A stretch of 64,000 bases of DNA, from NCBI GenBank assembly GCA_052387695.1, contig JBQTIX010000035.1, positions 1-64,000 on the forward strand. Reading direction: 5' to 3'. A model generated the notes under the pieces. That model had not been told where the DNA came from, did no database searches, and worked only from the letters and a program-made list of their open reading frames with translations. This stretch comes from Panacagrimonas sp052387695 (GTDB lineage: Bacteria; Pseudomonadota; Gammaproteobacteria; Nevskiales; Nevskiaceae). The translations under genes were made by a program, and so were the position numbers. This document shows positions 36,290 to 46,910 of the stretch, piece after piece. How positions within the stretch are numbered: position 1 is the stretch's first letter; each line of letters opens with the position of its first letter.

Positions 36290-37320
36290 GCGGCACCCCG
36301 CAGGGCGCGCACTGCGGCCCGCACATCGCCGCCATGCTCCAGGTGCGTGAAGACCGCGAACGCATCATGCGGCCCGCCTGAAAGCTCGTCGGTCGCGTGA
36401 TGACTGAAGGCGCGACCGTCATCGAACACGATCAGCCCGGCGCCGTGATTCGTTCCCGGTTTGGCCCATCGTCGGCCACGCTCCTGGTAGCCGTGCGCTT
36501 CGAGCAGTTCGGGCACCGAGTGCGTGGCGTTGAACTGGCCGATCACCGACGGGCCGTCGAAAGTGCGGACGGGTTTGGATTCGAGCTTCGGCTTGACCGC
36601 TTCGTTGGCCACCCAGAGCATCGACAGCGTGCGCGCGTTCAGCGGCTCTCCGTCGCCGTGGTAGCTCTCGAACAGGTGCGCCCGATTCGCGGGACAGGCG
36701 GGTAGCAGATACAGCCGCGCCGGATCGCGACAGGCGGAATCGGTGCAGGCCAGCAACCCGAGCCTTTCCAGCGGCAGCGGCCAGACCTTGCGATACAGGT
36801 CCGGTGCCAACGGTTCCGACAATGCCAGGATGAGCCGGTAGCGCGGTGCCTCAGGTGTATGCGTGTACGTGGTGGCGATCAGGTGCCACCAGCCCATCGC
36901 AGCGCAGCGAGCATGCACCTCGGCAGGCTTGGTTGGGGTCACTCCGGCGATCGTCTCCACGTCGTAGCCCAGGGCCGTGATCGCGACCACGTTGGCGGAC
37001 TTCCTGTAGGGCTCCGACAGGGCCGCGAAGACGATGCCGGCGCCGTCCTTGGTGTCACGGATCGCAGGTCGGGTAAATCGCTCGGCGAGCTTTGCCAGCG
37101 CGACGCGTCGCACGGTCAAGGCCGGATCGTAGATGCTGCGGGCGAAGCCGCAGGGGATCGCGGGGCCTGCCCAGGCCGAGACGCTCGGTGCTACGGTTGC
37201 CTCATGGAGAACCTCACGCGTTGGGGCATTGCGGCGTGGGGTATGATTCTGTTGTGATTGAAGCGATTCCTGAGCCGTCCCGGTGGACCAGACCGGGGCG
37301 GCTTTTTCGTTGGCGGTCAT
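36286..37320 (-). CDS. Primase-like island protein
   Basis: Up to 344 aa. The middle has VVAITALGYDVETIAGVTPT, HLIATTYTHTPEAPRYRLIL and SRDPARLYLLPACP-like segments, matching the primase/polymerase-like (AEP) proteins of P4-type islands: acidic residues near DVE and the His/Arg pair in the H-T-P-E-x-x-R-Y-R-L core. The first 45 codons from ATG 37320 contain a strong hairpin (37274-37308) and look less protein-like, so the true start may lie further in. Confidence 0.6.
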   Translation of the reverse strand: MTANEKAAPVWSTGTAQESLQSQQNHTPRRNAPTREVLHEATVAPSVSAWAGPAIPCGFARSIYDPALTVRRVALAKLAERFTRPAIRDTKDGAGIVFAALSEPYRKSANVVAITALGYDVETIAGVTPTKPAEVHARCAAMGWWHLIATTYTHTPEAPRYRLILALSEPLAPDLYRKVWPLPLERLGLLACTDSACRDPARLYLLPACPANRAHLFESYHGDGEPLNARTLSMLWVANEAVKPKLESKPVRTFDGPSVIGQFNATHSVPELLEAHGYQERGRRWAKPGTNHGAGLIVFDDGRAFSHHATDELSGGPHDAFAVFTHLEHGGDVRAAVRALRGAA

Positions 37321-37321
37321 G

Positions 37322-37543
37322 TCATGCCGCCTTCTTGGCGAGGACGGCGCGAAGTTCCCCGACATTCCACGTCGTTACCCGCGGACCATGTTTGTGAGGC
37401 TTAGGCAGCAGACCGGCGCTGACGCGGCGCCAGACGGTTGCAGGGCTGATGGCAAAAAGGGCTTCTACCGTGGGCTGACGGACCAAGGCGGAATCCGGCA
37501 TTTGGTCGAAGTGGCGGAGAGCATCTGAAAGTTGCTGTGACAT
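37322..37543 (-). CDS. AlpA-family excisionase/regulator
   Basis: A 73-aa helix-turn-helix protein. The core LVRQPTVEALFAISPATVWR then VSAGLLPKPHKHGPRVTTW is the AlpA/excisionase winged-helix pattern. Such proteins switch on integrase-dependent excision. It starts at ATG 37543 and ends one base before the primase-like start. Confidence 0.75.
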   Translation of the reverse strand: MSQQLSDALRHFDQMPDSALVRQPTVEALFAISPATVWRRVSAGLLPKPHKHGPRVTTWNVGELRAVLAKKAA

Positions 37544-37654
37544 ATTGATCGCTCGTGAGGCCACGCGAGGTCGCGTGATCCAGGAGAAGTTTTTGTGTCA
37601 CGCGGCCGGCCGGGAAGATGATTTCCCAGTCGATAATCAATATCGGGCGAGGTT

Positions 37655-38218
37655 CTAGGTTTTTGGCTGCACATTCTTCGGACGCCCTCCTTTGATGATT
37701 TCGGGCGGCGCAAGGTCGCGAATCCACATTCTTGCGGTCTTTTTCGAGACAGGAAGTCCTCCGGGCCTCCCGTCGTTGACGGCCGAAATGAAGGCGGGGT
37801 TTTCCAGTACCCACTTGATAGTGGGAGTAGGTTTTCGCGTGAACAGGATGCTTGCTGCGCCCCTCCCGCGCTCTCTCATCGCCTTTCTGCCCTCCCTTTG
37901 CGCTGCCTTCGAGGGTCTTCCGTCAAGCAGTAGGACAGCATTCGCGGTACCGACTCCTCGGGGCAAATCATCCCGATGGATCGCCAGGTATCGACACGGA
38001 ACCTGCCGCTGGGTCCGCTCGCAGTAGTACGAAATGACGCCATCGATCATCGCCTCGTCAATATCGCGTTTGAATTGGGGGTAGCTGCCTAGTGGTTGGT
38101 CGTCGGCAGAGAACATCGTGGCAGGCAACAGGCCGTCGAGGACCAACCGTTGAAGCTTGTCAGCCGCGATACCTGACTCCTTCGCAGCCATATCCAACGG
38201 GTAATACTCGGGTTCCAT
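37655..38218 (-). CDS. Island hypothetical protein
   Basis: A 187-aa protein. ATG 38218 (MEPEYYPLDMAAKESGIAAD) is preferred over longer frames. The N-terminal half looks like a helix-turn-helix (AAKESGIAADKLQRLVLDGL); the rest is basic with KPTPTIKWVLENPAFISAV. It may be a DNA-binding regulator of the island; not recognised further. Confidence 0.5.
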   Translation of the reverse strand: MEPEYYPLDMAAKESGIAADKLQRLVLDGLLPATMFSADDQPLGSYPQFKRDIDEAMIDGVISYYCERTQRQVPCRYLAIHRDDLPRGVGTANAVLLLDGRPSKAAQREGRKAMRERGRGAASILFTRKPTPTIKWVLENPAFISAVNDGRPGGLPVSKKTARMWIRDLAPPEIIKGGRPKNVQPKT

Positions 38219-39482
38219 GAGCGCACCTTCTTGCAGCCTTCGGGGAAGGGCTGCGCCAAGCCGGTGAAGGTGTCCGGCTTTTCGCCCCGTCGGGCTAGGC
38301 GCAGCTTGATCGCAAACGGGTCCAGCGTTCAGAGCGTTGACGCTGTCGAAGGCCAACAGCCCACCCGTTGCGTTGTAGCAGTCTGCATTGCTCTCGTATC
38401 GATTGCTGCATGCACTCCCGGCAGCGCAGCATCAGCACATCGCGGGCCGATCTCGTTGTCCAGCTGAAATTCGCCGCCCGTCGTGGCAGTTGAAGCAATT
38501 AGGCCGCGCGAAGCGAGGCCACGTTCGAGCGCGTGCGCAGACGGTCCAGATAGTCGGCCCACGCCTGCATCATCTTGTTGCGTTCGTCCAGGAACGAGGC
38601 GCGGTCGTACGCCGCGCCAAGCGGGCCGCTGGCCTTGTGCGCAAGCTGCCGCTCGATCGCATCGGGCTTCCAGCCGAGCTCTGCCAACAGACTGCGCGCC
38701 ATCGCACGGAAGCCGTGCGCCGTCATCTCGTCATTGGTGAATCCCATGTTGCGCAGCGCCTGACGTGCCGCGTTCTCGGACGCCGGGCGCAGGCGTGATC
38801 GCGGAGACGGGAACACGTAGCGATATGCATCGGCCTGCAGGCTCAGGCCGTGGTCGGTCAGCGGTTGCAGATCGCGCAGGACTTCGATGGCCTGTGCCGA
38901 CAGGGGCACAAGGTGCTGGGAGTTCGTTTTGGTGACCCGATATCGCCATTGCGCTGCCTTAAGGTCGATCTCGGACCACTGCATGCGGCGAATCTCGCCG
39001 GGCCGCTGAAACAGCATCGCGGACAGTTTGAGCAGGGCGCGAACTTCGGGCGTACCGCGGTAGCAGTAGATCGCGGTCATCAGCCGGGCCACGTCGGCCG
39101 GGTCGGTGAAGGCTGCAAAGTGCCGCTTCGCGGTCTTGCGCTTCTCGCCACGCAGGGCAAGTGTGGGGTCGGTGTCGGCCATGTCGTTGCGAATGGCGTA
39201 GCGGATCACCTGCCCGACCATGACCCTAGCGCGCCGCGCGGTTTCCTCGGCCCCGCGCTCATTGACGCGTCGGAACACGTCCAGCAGCTCGCGCGGTGTC
39301 AGGTCGCGGAGCGGGCGCCGTCCGATGAAGGGCAACACGTCCCGTTCGAGCAGTCGCGTCACGCTGACCTTGTAGGTCTCAGACAGCCCCTCGATCTCCG
39401 CCGCATACCATGCGCGGGCGACAGCCTCGAAACTGCCGGCCGCGGTGGTCGCCACATCCGCGGCTTCGACGCGCGCCTTGTG

Positions 39483-40037
<555 letters not shown>

Positions 40038-40102
40038 GCAGTTGAGGGTCCGATGGCCCCGAGGTTGGCCTGCCAATGCGGCTCAAGCGAGTCATATTCT
40101 AG

Positions 40103-41560
40103 ATGATGCCTGTCAGCGCTGCGAGCACTCGATGGTCACGGATCACGGCCTTGGGGATGGCTGCGGCCGCGCTGTGCATGCTGTCGACCTGCTCGCCGCA
40201 GCTTGCGCTGCTCGACCAGGTCAGGGTGCTCGGCGTGCTGAGAGTCGCCACCGTGAACAGCCCGACGACTTATTACGAAGGACCGGCCGGACCGACCGGT
40301 TTCGAGTACGAGCTGGCACGGGGCTTTGCCGAGAAGCTTGGCGTGGGAATCGAAGTGGTGCTGACTGCAAACGCCAATGAAGCCCTGGCCATGCTCGACA
40401 GCGGTCGCGCGCAGTTGGCCGCGGCAGGCGTGGTGGTGACGCCCCTGCGCACGCGCCGCGTGCGGTTCACACGCCCGGTGCTGAACGTGGTGCCGCAATT
40501 GGTGCGACGCGCGGGAGCTGCGCGACCCGCGTCGCTGGATCAACTCTCGGGCACCCTGGTGGTGGGCCGTTCCAACGCCGCGATCGAACTGCTCACCGAT
40601 GCGCGCTCCCGGTACCCGGACCTGAGCTGGACGGAGACCGACGAGTTCGGGACCGAGGAGTTGCTGCAAAAGGTCGCGCAGGGCGAAATCGACTACACCG
40701 TTGCGCCTTCGGATCTGCTCGCGATCAACCAGCGCTACTACCCGACCCTGCGCGTGGCCTTTGCGCTGACCAAGGTGCAGGACGTGGCCTGGGCTTTGCG
40801 CCGTGGCCGGGACAACTCGCTGTTCGCGCAGGCGCAACAGTATCTGGGCGGTGTCAGCGAGCCGGACTTCCGGCAGTTGCGCGATCGGTATTTCGGCCAT
40901 GTGGAGCAGGTGGATGTTCTCGGCGCACTGGCGCTGGCCACGCACGTGGAGACGCGGCTGCCGAGTTTTCGCAAACTGTTCGAACAGAACGCGGAGAAGT
41001 TCGGGATCGACTGGCGACTGCTCGCGGCGATCGGCTACCAGGAGTCGCACTGGGACCCGAGCGCGGTCAGTCCCACCGGCGTGCGCGGAATCATGCAGTT
41101 GACGGCGCAGACTGCGCGGTTCCTCCGCGTGAACAACCGCGAGGATCCGGCGCAGAGCATCGCCGGCGGAGCGCGTTACATCCGTCAGTTGATCGAAAAG
41201 ATTCCGCCGGACGTGCCCGATCCCGATCGCACCTGGTTCGCGCTGGCCGCCTACAACCTGGGCTACGGACATCTGGTGGACGCGCGCGCGCTCACGGCGC
41301 AGCGCGGGGGTGACCCAAACCGATGGGTCGATCTGCGCAAGACCCTGCCGCTGCTGACGCAGGCGCGCTGGCACCGGCAGACCAGGTACGGTTATGCGCG
41401 CGGGCATGAGGCCGAGACCTATGTCGGCAATGTCCGCACTTACTACGACATGCTGGTGAATCTGACAGGCGGCGTCCCCAAGACGCCCGAGGCGGTGGAG
41501 CCGCCGGAGCCGAAAACGCAAGCGGAAGAGCCGCTCAACATTCGTACGCCGATCCTGTGA
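40103..41560 (+). CDS. mltF: Membrane-bound lytic murein transglycosylase F
   Basis: A 485-aa two-domain peptidoglycan enzyme. The first half is a periplasmic amino-acid-binding-like domain (LGVLRVATVNSPTTYYEG, GFEYELARGFAEKLGV), and the second is a lysozyme-like SLT domain with the catalytic Glu in GYQESHWDPSAVSPTGVRG near residue 315 and AAYNLGYGHL later. The N-terminus is a hydrophobic signal with LSTC, a possible but imperfect lipobox. It cleaves the MurNAc-GlcNAc bond, forming 1,6-anhydro ends. Start ATG 40103 or 40106. Confidence 0.93.
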   Translation: MMPVSAASTRWSRITALGMAAAALCMLSTCSPQLALLDQVRVLGVLRVATVNSPTTYYEGPAGPTGFEYELARGFAEKLGVGIEVVLTANANEALAMLDSGRAQLAAAGVVVTPLRTRRVRFTRPVLNVVPQLVRRAGAARPASLDQLSGTLVVGRSNAAIELLTDARSRYPDLSWTETDEFGTEELLQKVAQGEIDYTVAPSDLLAINQRYYPTLRVAFALTKVQDVAWALRRGRDNSLFAQAQQYLGGVSEPDFRQLRDRYFGHVEQVDVLGALALATHVETRLPSFRKLFEQNAEKFGIDWRLLAAIGYQESHWDPSAVSPTGVRGIMQLTAQTARFLRVNNREDPAQSIAGGARYIRQLIEKIPPDVPDPDRTWFALAAYNLGYGHLVDARALTAQRGGDPNRWVDLRKTLPLLTQARWHRQTRYGYARGHEAETYVGNVRTYYDMLVNLTGGVPKTPEAVEPPEPKTQAEEPLNIRTPIL

Positions 41561-41569
41561 GCACCGGCC

Positions 41570-42100
41570 TCAGTCGTCCTCGATATCCTGCCCCGGAAAC
41601 AGCACGTCGTTGAAACCGAACCGGGTGAAGTCGCGGATGCGCATCGGATAAAGAATGCCGTCCAGGTGATCGCATTCGTGTTGCACCACGCGCGCATGAA
41701 AATCGTCCACGCTGCGATCGAGGGACTGCCCGTGGGCATCGAATCCGATGTAGCGCAGATACTTGTGACGTGGCACGACGCCGCGCAGGCCGGGAACCGA
41801 GAGACAGCCCTCCCAGCCTTCTTCGATCTCCTTGGAAAGTGGCGTCAGGATGGGATTGATCAGCACCGTCTCCGGCACCGGGGGTGCCTCCGGGTAACGT
41901 GCATTGGCGGTAAAACCGAAGATGACCACGCGCAGGTCGACGCCGATCTGCGGCGCCGCCAGTCCCGCGCCATTGAGCGCGCGCAGGGTGTCGAATAGGT
42001 CGCCGATCAGGGCATGCAGCTCGGGCGTATCGAAAGCCTCCACCTCACGCGAGCGTCGCAGCAGTCTCGGATCGCCCATGCGCAGCACTTCGCGGATCAT
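41570..42100 (-). CDS. def: Peptide deformylase
   Basis: A 176-aa metalloenzyme that removes the formyl group from new proteins. The three conserved motifs are intact: GLAAPQIG near residue 47, EGCLSVP near residue 92, and QHECDHLDG near residue 136, giving the Cys and two His metal ligands. It is convergent with mltF, 9 bp apart, and starts within the stop of the ferredoxin gene (ATGA). The longer upstream frame is shadow. Confidence 0.95.
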   Translation of the reverse strand: MIREVLRMGDPRLLRRSREVEAFDTPELHALIGDLFDTLRALNGAGLAAPQIGVDLRVVIFGFTANARYPEAPPVPETVLINPILTPLSKEIEEGWEGCLSVPGLRGVVPRHKYLRYIGFDAHGQSLDRSVDDFHARVVQHECDHLDGILYPMRIRDFTRFGFNDVLFPGQDIEDD

Positions 42101-42432
42101 GGTTTCGGCTCCGGTGCATCGCCGAGTTTCAGCCGTTCGACGATCTCGCCCCGGAGCACGTGGCGGTCGATGATCTCGTCGATGTCGGCCTTGTCCCGGT
42201 AGGTATACCAGGTGCCCTGCGGGTAGATGGCCAGGCAGGGCCCTTCCTCGCAGCGCTCCATGCAGCCGGCCTGATTGACCCTCGCCTTGCCCGGGGCGTT
42301 GAGGCGCAGTTGCGCGATCCGCGCCTTGGCATGGTCGCGGGCCTGGGTTGCGCCCTTGTCGTTGCAGCAGCTGCGCGCACCGGGCGGGCGCTGATTGTTG
42401 CAGAAGAACAGGTGATGCTCGTAGTAGCTCAT
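42097..42432 (-). CDS. Thioredoxin-like [2Fe-2S] ferredoxin
   Basis: A 111-aa protein. The cysteines are CNNQRPPGARSCC near residue 11-23 and CMERCEEGPC near residue 57-66, the layout of thioredoxin-fold [2Fe-2S] ferredoxins (NuoE-like single-domain form). The later YPQGTWYTYRDKADIDEIID is typical. Its role is electron transfer; the partner is unknown. It is upstream of and coupled to def, and divergent from the glcF-like gene. Confidence 0.9.
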   Translation of the reverse strand: MSYYEHHLFFCNNQRPPGARSCCNDKGATQARDHAKARIAQLRLNAPGKARVNQAGCMERCEEGPCLAIYPQGTWYTYRDKADIDEIIDRHVLRGEIVERLKLGDAPEPKP

Positions 42433-42493
42433 CGCGCGCTCGCGTCGTGCCTGGGGCGTAGGAATGATGGACGGATGCCCCATTATAGAAACC

Positions 42494-43786
42494 ATGTCCG
42501 ACGCCGCTCCCCGACCCTCGCCCCAATCGCTCCTGCTTGCCGACGCGGACCTGTGCGTGAAATGCGGCCTGTGTCTGCCGCATTGCCCGACGTACTTGCA
42601 GACACAGCACGAAGGCGATTCGCCGCGTGGTCGCATCATGCTGGTGCAGGGGCTCATCAACGGCCTGGTCGAGCCTGGCGCCCGTCTCGAAGCGCATCTC
42701 GATGGCTGCCTGTCCTGCCGCAAGTGCGAGGTGGTGTGCCCGGCCAAGGTGCCGTTCTCGAGAGTGCTTGATGGCGGTCGCACCGAGCTGTCCAAGCGAC
42801 GACCGCGCAGGGTGGGCATCGCCACGTGGATGGCCTCCATTCTGGTCCGGCGCGGCTGGCGCGCGGCGTTGCGCGTGCTGCTGGAGACATATCGCCGCAG
42901 CGGCGTGCAGACGGCGGTCCGCCGATTCGGCCTGCTCGGAAACGGGTGGCTCGCGCGGCTCGAATCGGTGCTGCCCTCCCCTGCCATTTCGCGACCAGGC
43001 GCGGCGTCCACGGCGTCCGGCCTGACCATCGCGCTGTTCGAAGGCTGCGTCACCGACCTGTTCGAGCGCGATGCGCTCCACGCAGCATCAAACCTGCTGA
43101 GCGCCGCCGGCTACGGTGTGCAGCGCCCGCGCAACCAAGCATGCTGCGGCGCGCTGTACCAGCACGCCGGTCAAACCGACAGGGCCGTTGCTATAGCCCG
43201 CGAGAATCTGCTGGCCTTCGCCGGCCACGAGCGCATCGCCACCATCACCAGCGGCTGCGGTGCGAGCTTGCGCGACTACGCCGATCTCGTCCCTGACGGC
43301 GGCGCGGACTTCGCGTCCGGCGTGCGCGAATTCAGCGACTGGCTGCTGCTGCCACAGGCCACGGCGCTGCGCTTCAAACCCCTGCCCCTGCGCGCGGCGT
43401 ATCACCTGCCGTGCACCGCAGGCAACGTCATGAAGTCCGGTGCGGCGCTACGCACCCTGCTCGGCCGCATTCCGCAACTGGAGCTGATCGAGCTCGACCC
43501 CGCTCAGCATTGCTGCGGCGCAGCCGGCGCCTATTTCATGACTCAGCCGGAAATGGCGGACCGTCTGCTCTCGCGCAAGCTGGAGGCGATCGAGAAACTG
43601 AAGCCGGACTTCGTGATCAGCAGCAACATCGGCTGCACCTTGCACCTGATCGGCGGGCTCAACCGGTCGGGACGACCTGCACCGCCGGTACGGCACCCGG
43701 CGGTGGTTCTGGAGGGGCAGTTGCTGCTCGATGGACCGCCGCCTCGATCCGGAGCAGCAGCAACTCCGCCATCTCGTCCTGCATGA
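42494..43786 (+). CDS. Fe-S oxidoreductase, glycolate oxidase subunit GlcF-like
   Basis: A 430-aa iron-sulfur protein. Two [4Fe-4S] motifs are CVKCGLCLPHCP near residue 19 and CLSCRKCEVVCP near residue 72, and two cysteine-rich (CCG) domains carry NQACCGALY near residue 215 and HCCGAAGAYF near residue 337. This is the layout of GlcF and related lactate/glycolate dehydrogenase subunits. No GlcD/GlcE is adjacent, so the partner is unknown. Its last 128 bp overlap the 3' end of lptE in the opposite direction. Confidence 0.87.
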   Translation: MSDAAPRPSPQSLLLADADLCVKCGLCLPHCPTYLQTQHEGDSPRGRIMLVQGLINGLVEPGARLEAHLDGCLSCRKCEVVCPAKVPFSRVLDGGRTELSKRRPRRVGIATWMASILVRRGWRAALRVLLETYRRSGVQTAVRRFGLLGNGWLARLESVLPSPAISRPGAASTASGLTIALFEGCVTDLFERDALHAASNLLSAAGYGVQRPRNQACCGALYQHAGQTDRAVAIARENLLAFAGHERIATITSGCGASLRDYADLVPDGGADFASGVREFSDWLLLPQATALRFKPLPLRAAYHLPCTAGNVMKSGAALRTLLGRIPQLELIELDPAQHCCGAAGAYFMTQPEMADRLLSRKLEAIEKLKPDFVISSNIGCTLHLIGGLNRSGRPAPPVRHPAVVLEGQLLLDGPPPRSGAAATPPSRPA

Positions 43787-44276
43787 ACGCGCGCAGGCGC
43801 TCGGCCTCCTGTTCCTTCGCCAGAATCTGTTGCGCGTTGAAGCTGTAATCGCGGCGCACCTCGATCTCATCCGGCGGCACCCAGACCTTCTCGCCGCTGC
43901 GCACGTCGAAGGCCACACGCAGAATCAACTGGAACTCCAGGGCCTTGCCGTCCGCGCCGACCGACAGCACCTGCCGGCTCTCGGTCAACTCGGTCAGGCG
44001 GATGACGGTGACGCCGTCGTGAATCTTCTCGACCACCTCCGCGCCGCGTCGCGTCAGCCGCGTGCGCAGCGCCAGCTCGACCGGTGGCTCGGAGACGCGG
44101 TAGGGAACAACGGTATCGATGTGGACCCGCTTCAGCGGCTCGGGCAGCGAACGCGATCCGGCGACATTGAAGCCGCAGGCGGTAAGCATCGCACAGACAG
44201 CCGGCAGCACCAGCCTTGGCCAGCGACGTGACGCACGCCAGCCTGGGTTCCCGTTGTCTTTCGTTTCTCGCCCCAC
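43659..44276 (-). CDS. lptE: LPS-assembly lipoprotein LptE
   Basis: A 205-aa lipoprotein. A signal peptide with lipobox LTAC (AVCAMLTACGF) precedes GSRSLPEPLKRVHIDT and the family's RLTELTESRQVLSV and RRDYSFNAQQILAKEQE segments. LptE plugs LptD in the outer membrane. GTG 44276 lies 4 bp after the leuS stop, the usual leuS-lptE order; the expected next gene, holA, is not there. The proline-rich tail beyond about residue 178 overlaps the converging glcF-like gene. Confidence 0.88.
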   Translation of the reverse strand: MGRETKDNGNPGWRASRRWPRLVLPAVCAMLTACGFNVAGSRSLPEPLKRVHIDTVVPYRVSEPPVELALRTRLTRRGAEVVEKIHDGVTVIRLTELTESRQVLSVGADGKALEFQLILRVAFDVRSGEKVWVPPDEIEVRRDYSFNAQQILAKEQEAERLRAFMQDEMAELLLLRIEAAVHRAATAPPEPPPGAVPAVQVVPTG

Positions 44277-44280
44277 GGCT

Positions 44281-46875
44281 TCACACCACCAGATTGACCA
44301 GCTTGCCCGGCACCACGATCTTCTTCTTCAGCGTTGCCGCAGCGCCGATGAACTTGCGCACGTTTTCGTCCGCGAGAGCCAGTTCCACGATCTGCGCTTC
44401 GCTGGCGTCGCGCGCGACATCGATCCTGCCACGCAGCTTGCCATTGACCTGCACTACCAGGCTCACCTGATCCTTCACGCGCGCCGATTCGTCGGGTCGC
44501 GGCCAGGGGTGATCGAGCACCTCGACACTGCCGGTCAGCGCCTGCCACAGCGCGTGCGCGATGTGGGGCACGATCGGGTTGAGCGTCAGCACGACGTTGC
44601 GCCAGACCTCGTCGAGCACCGCGCGACCCTGCGGACTTGCGTCCTCGAACCGGCCCACGGTGTTCATCAGCTCCATCACTGCGGCGATCGCGGTGTTGTA
44701 CTGCTTGCGGCGGCCGAAGTCGTCCCCGACTTTCGCAATCGTGTCGTGCAGGGCTGCGCGCAAGGCCTTTTGCGTCGGCGTCAGATTCACCACGTCCAGC
44801 ATCGGCGCCGGACCCTGGACCACATGGGCCTGCACGCCCCGCCACAACCGGCGCAGAAAGCGGGCGGAGCCTTCGACGCCGGATTCGTTCCACTCCAGCG
44901 AGGCGTCTGGCGGCGCGGCGAACATGGAGAACAGGCGCAGGGTATCGGCGCCGTACTGGTCGATCAGCAGCTGCGGGTCGATGCCGTTGTTCTTGGACTT
45001 CGACATCTTTTCAATGCCGCCGATCTGGACCGGCGACCCATCGGCCGCGAGCTTCGCCGCAATCACCTGGCTGCGCGCGTCGCGCTCCAGCACCACGTCC
45101 GCCGGGTTGATCCAGACCTGTCTGCCGGCCTCCTCGACGAAGTAGGTTTCCTTCACCACCATGCCTTGCGTGAGCAGGTTCACAGCGGGCTCATCGCCGG
45201 TAACGAAGCCCTCGTCGCGCATCACTTTGTGGAAGAAACGGAAGTACAGCAGGTGCAGGATCGCGTGCTCGATGCCGCCGATGTACTGGTCCACCGGCAA
45301 CCAGTACCTGGCGCGCTCGTCGGTGAGTTGCTGCGCACCGGGCGAGGTGTAGCGCGCGTAGTACCAGCTCGATTCGAAGAAGGTGTCGAAAGTGTCGGTC
45401 TCGCGATCGGCCGGACCGCCGCATTTCGGACAGCTTGTCTTGCGCCATTCAGGATCGGATTTGATCGGTGATTTGACGCCGGTGAACTCGACGTCCTCCG
45501 GCAGCACCACCGGCAACTGGTCGTCCGGCACCGGCACCGCGCCGCAATCGGCGCAGTAGATCACCGGGATTGGACATCCCCAGTAGCGCTGGCGTGAAAC
45601 GCCCCAGTCGCGCAGCCGGAAATTCACGCGGCGCTTGCCGATTCCGGCCTTCTCGAAACGTTGCGCGAGCGCATCAACGGCCTGCGCATACGTCATGCCG
45701 TCGAGTTCACCCGAGTTCACCACGCGCATCCGGGGATGCAGCTTGTCTGCGTACCAGTCCTGCCAGCGCCGGGTCTCGTAGACCTCGCCTTCGATCGCGA
45801 TGACCTGCCGGATCGACAGACCGTACTTCGATGCGAATTCGTGATCCCGCTCGTCGTGCCCCGGCACGGCCATGACCGCGCCGGTGCCATAGCCCATCAG
45901 CACGAAATTGGCAGCCCACACCGGAACCTTCTCGCCGCTGATCGGGTGAATCGCGGAGATGCCCAGTGGCATGCCGCGCTTTTCCATCGTCTCCATCTCC
46001 GCCTCGGCGACACCGCTGCGCGAGGCGTCTTTCAGGAATGCGGCGAGTTCGGGATTGTTCTGCGCGGCGCTGAGTGCCAGCGGGTGCTCGGCCGCGACCG
46101 CCACGTAGGTCACGCCCATGATCGTGTCGGGGCGTGTGGTGTAGACCGTCAGCGGCTCATGGCCTTCGACCTGGAATTGAAACTCCAGTCCCTCGGAGCG
46201 GCCGATCCAGTTGCGCTGCATGGTCTTGACCGAGTCCGGCCAGCCGGGCATGCGGTCGAGGCCGTCGAGCAGCTCCTGCGCGTAGGCGGTGATTTTCAGG
46301 AACCACTGCGGGATCTGTTTGCGCTCGACCACCGCGCCGCTGCGCCAGCCGCGACCTTCGATGACCTGTTCGTTGGCGAGCACGGTCTGGTCGATCGGGT
46401 CCCAGTTCACCACGGCATCTTTCCGGTAAACCAGACCCTTCTTCATCAGGCGCGTGAACAGCAACTGCTCCCAGCGGTAGTAGTCCGGCTTGCAGGTGAC
46501 CACCTCGCGCGTCCAGTCGTAGCCGAAACCCAGCGCCGCGAACTGCCGCTTCATGTGCCCGATGTTGGCGTAGGTCCACTTGGCCGGCGCGGTGTTGTTG
46601 GCGATGGCCGCGTTCTCGGCGGGCAAGCCGAAGGCGTCGAAGCCCATCGGCTGCAAGACGTTCTTGCCCAGCATGCGCTGGTAGCGCGTCATCACGTCGC
46701 CGATGGTGTAGTTGCGCACGTGGCCGATGTGCAGCTTGCCGCTGGGGTAGGGGAACATCGAGAGGCAGTAGTACTTCTCGCGCGAGGGATCTTCCTTCAC
46801 TTCGAAGCTGCGCTGCTCGTTCCAGTAGTCCTGGGCGGCACGCTCGATGGCGCGCGGATCGTAGAGTTCTTGCAT
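44281..46875 (-). CDS. leuS: Leucyl-tRNA synthetase
   Basis: An 864-aa class I synthetase of normal bacterial length. The HIGH motif is HIGH in YPSGKLHIGHVRNY near residue 41, KMSKS is in GIEKMSKSKNNGID near residue 623, and the CP1 editing domain has TTRPDTIMGVTYVAVA near residue 247. A zinc-like CPKCGG near residue 476 is also present. ATG 46875 lies 36 bp from a MITE, so the promoter must be within or beyond that element. Confidence 0.96.
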   Translation of the reverse strand: MQELYDPRAIERAAQDYWNEQRSFEVKEDPSREKYYCLSMFPYPSGKLHIGHVRNYTIGDVMTRYQRMLGKNVLQPMGFDAFGLPAENAAIANNTAPAKWTYANIGHMKRQFAALGFGYDWTREVVTCKPDYYRWEQLLFTRLMKKGLVYRKDAVVNWDPIDQTVLANEQVIEGRGWRSGAVVERKQIPQWFLKITAYAQELLDGLDRMPGWPDSVKTMQRNWIGRSEGLEFQFQVEGHEPLTVYTTRPDTIMGVTYVAVAAEHPLALSAAQNNPELAAFLKDASRSGVAEAEMETMEKRGMPLGISAIHPISGEKVPVWAANFVLMGYGTGAVMAVPGHDERDHEFASKYGLSIRQVIAIEGEVYETRRWQDWYADKLHPRMRVVNSGELDGMTYAQAVDALAQRFEKAGIGKRRVNFRLRDWGVSRQRYWGCPIPVIYCADCGAVPVPDDQLPVVLPEDVEFTGVKSPIKSDPEWRKTSCPKCGGPADRETDTFDTFFESSWYYARYTSPGAQQLTDERARYWLPVDQYIGGIEHAILHLLYFRFFHKVMRDEGFVTGDEPAVNLLTQGMVVKETYFVEEAGRQVWINPADVVLERDARSQVIAAKLAADGSPVQIGGIEKMSKSKNNGIDPQLLIDQYGADTLRLFSMFAAPPDASLEWNESGVEGSARFLRRLWRGVQAHVVQGPAPMLDVVNLTPTQKALRAALHDTIAKVGDDFGRRKQYNTAIAAVMELMNTVGRFEDASPQGRAVLDEVWRNVVLTLNPIVPHIAHALWQALTGSVEVLDHPWPRPDESARVKDQVSLVVQVNGKLRGRIDVARDASEAQIVELALADENVRKFIGAAATLKKKIVVPGKLVNLVV

Positions 46876-46910
46876 AGATGATTATTGTGAAGCAAGGCGA
46901 CCGGCCGGTG

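Noticed and set aside
44119..46881. Long plus-strand frames across leuS
   Set aside because: Antisense to leuS, which carries HIGH and KMSKS motifs.
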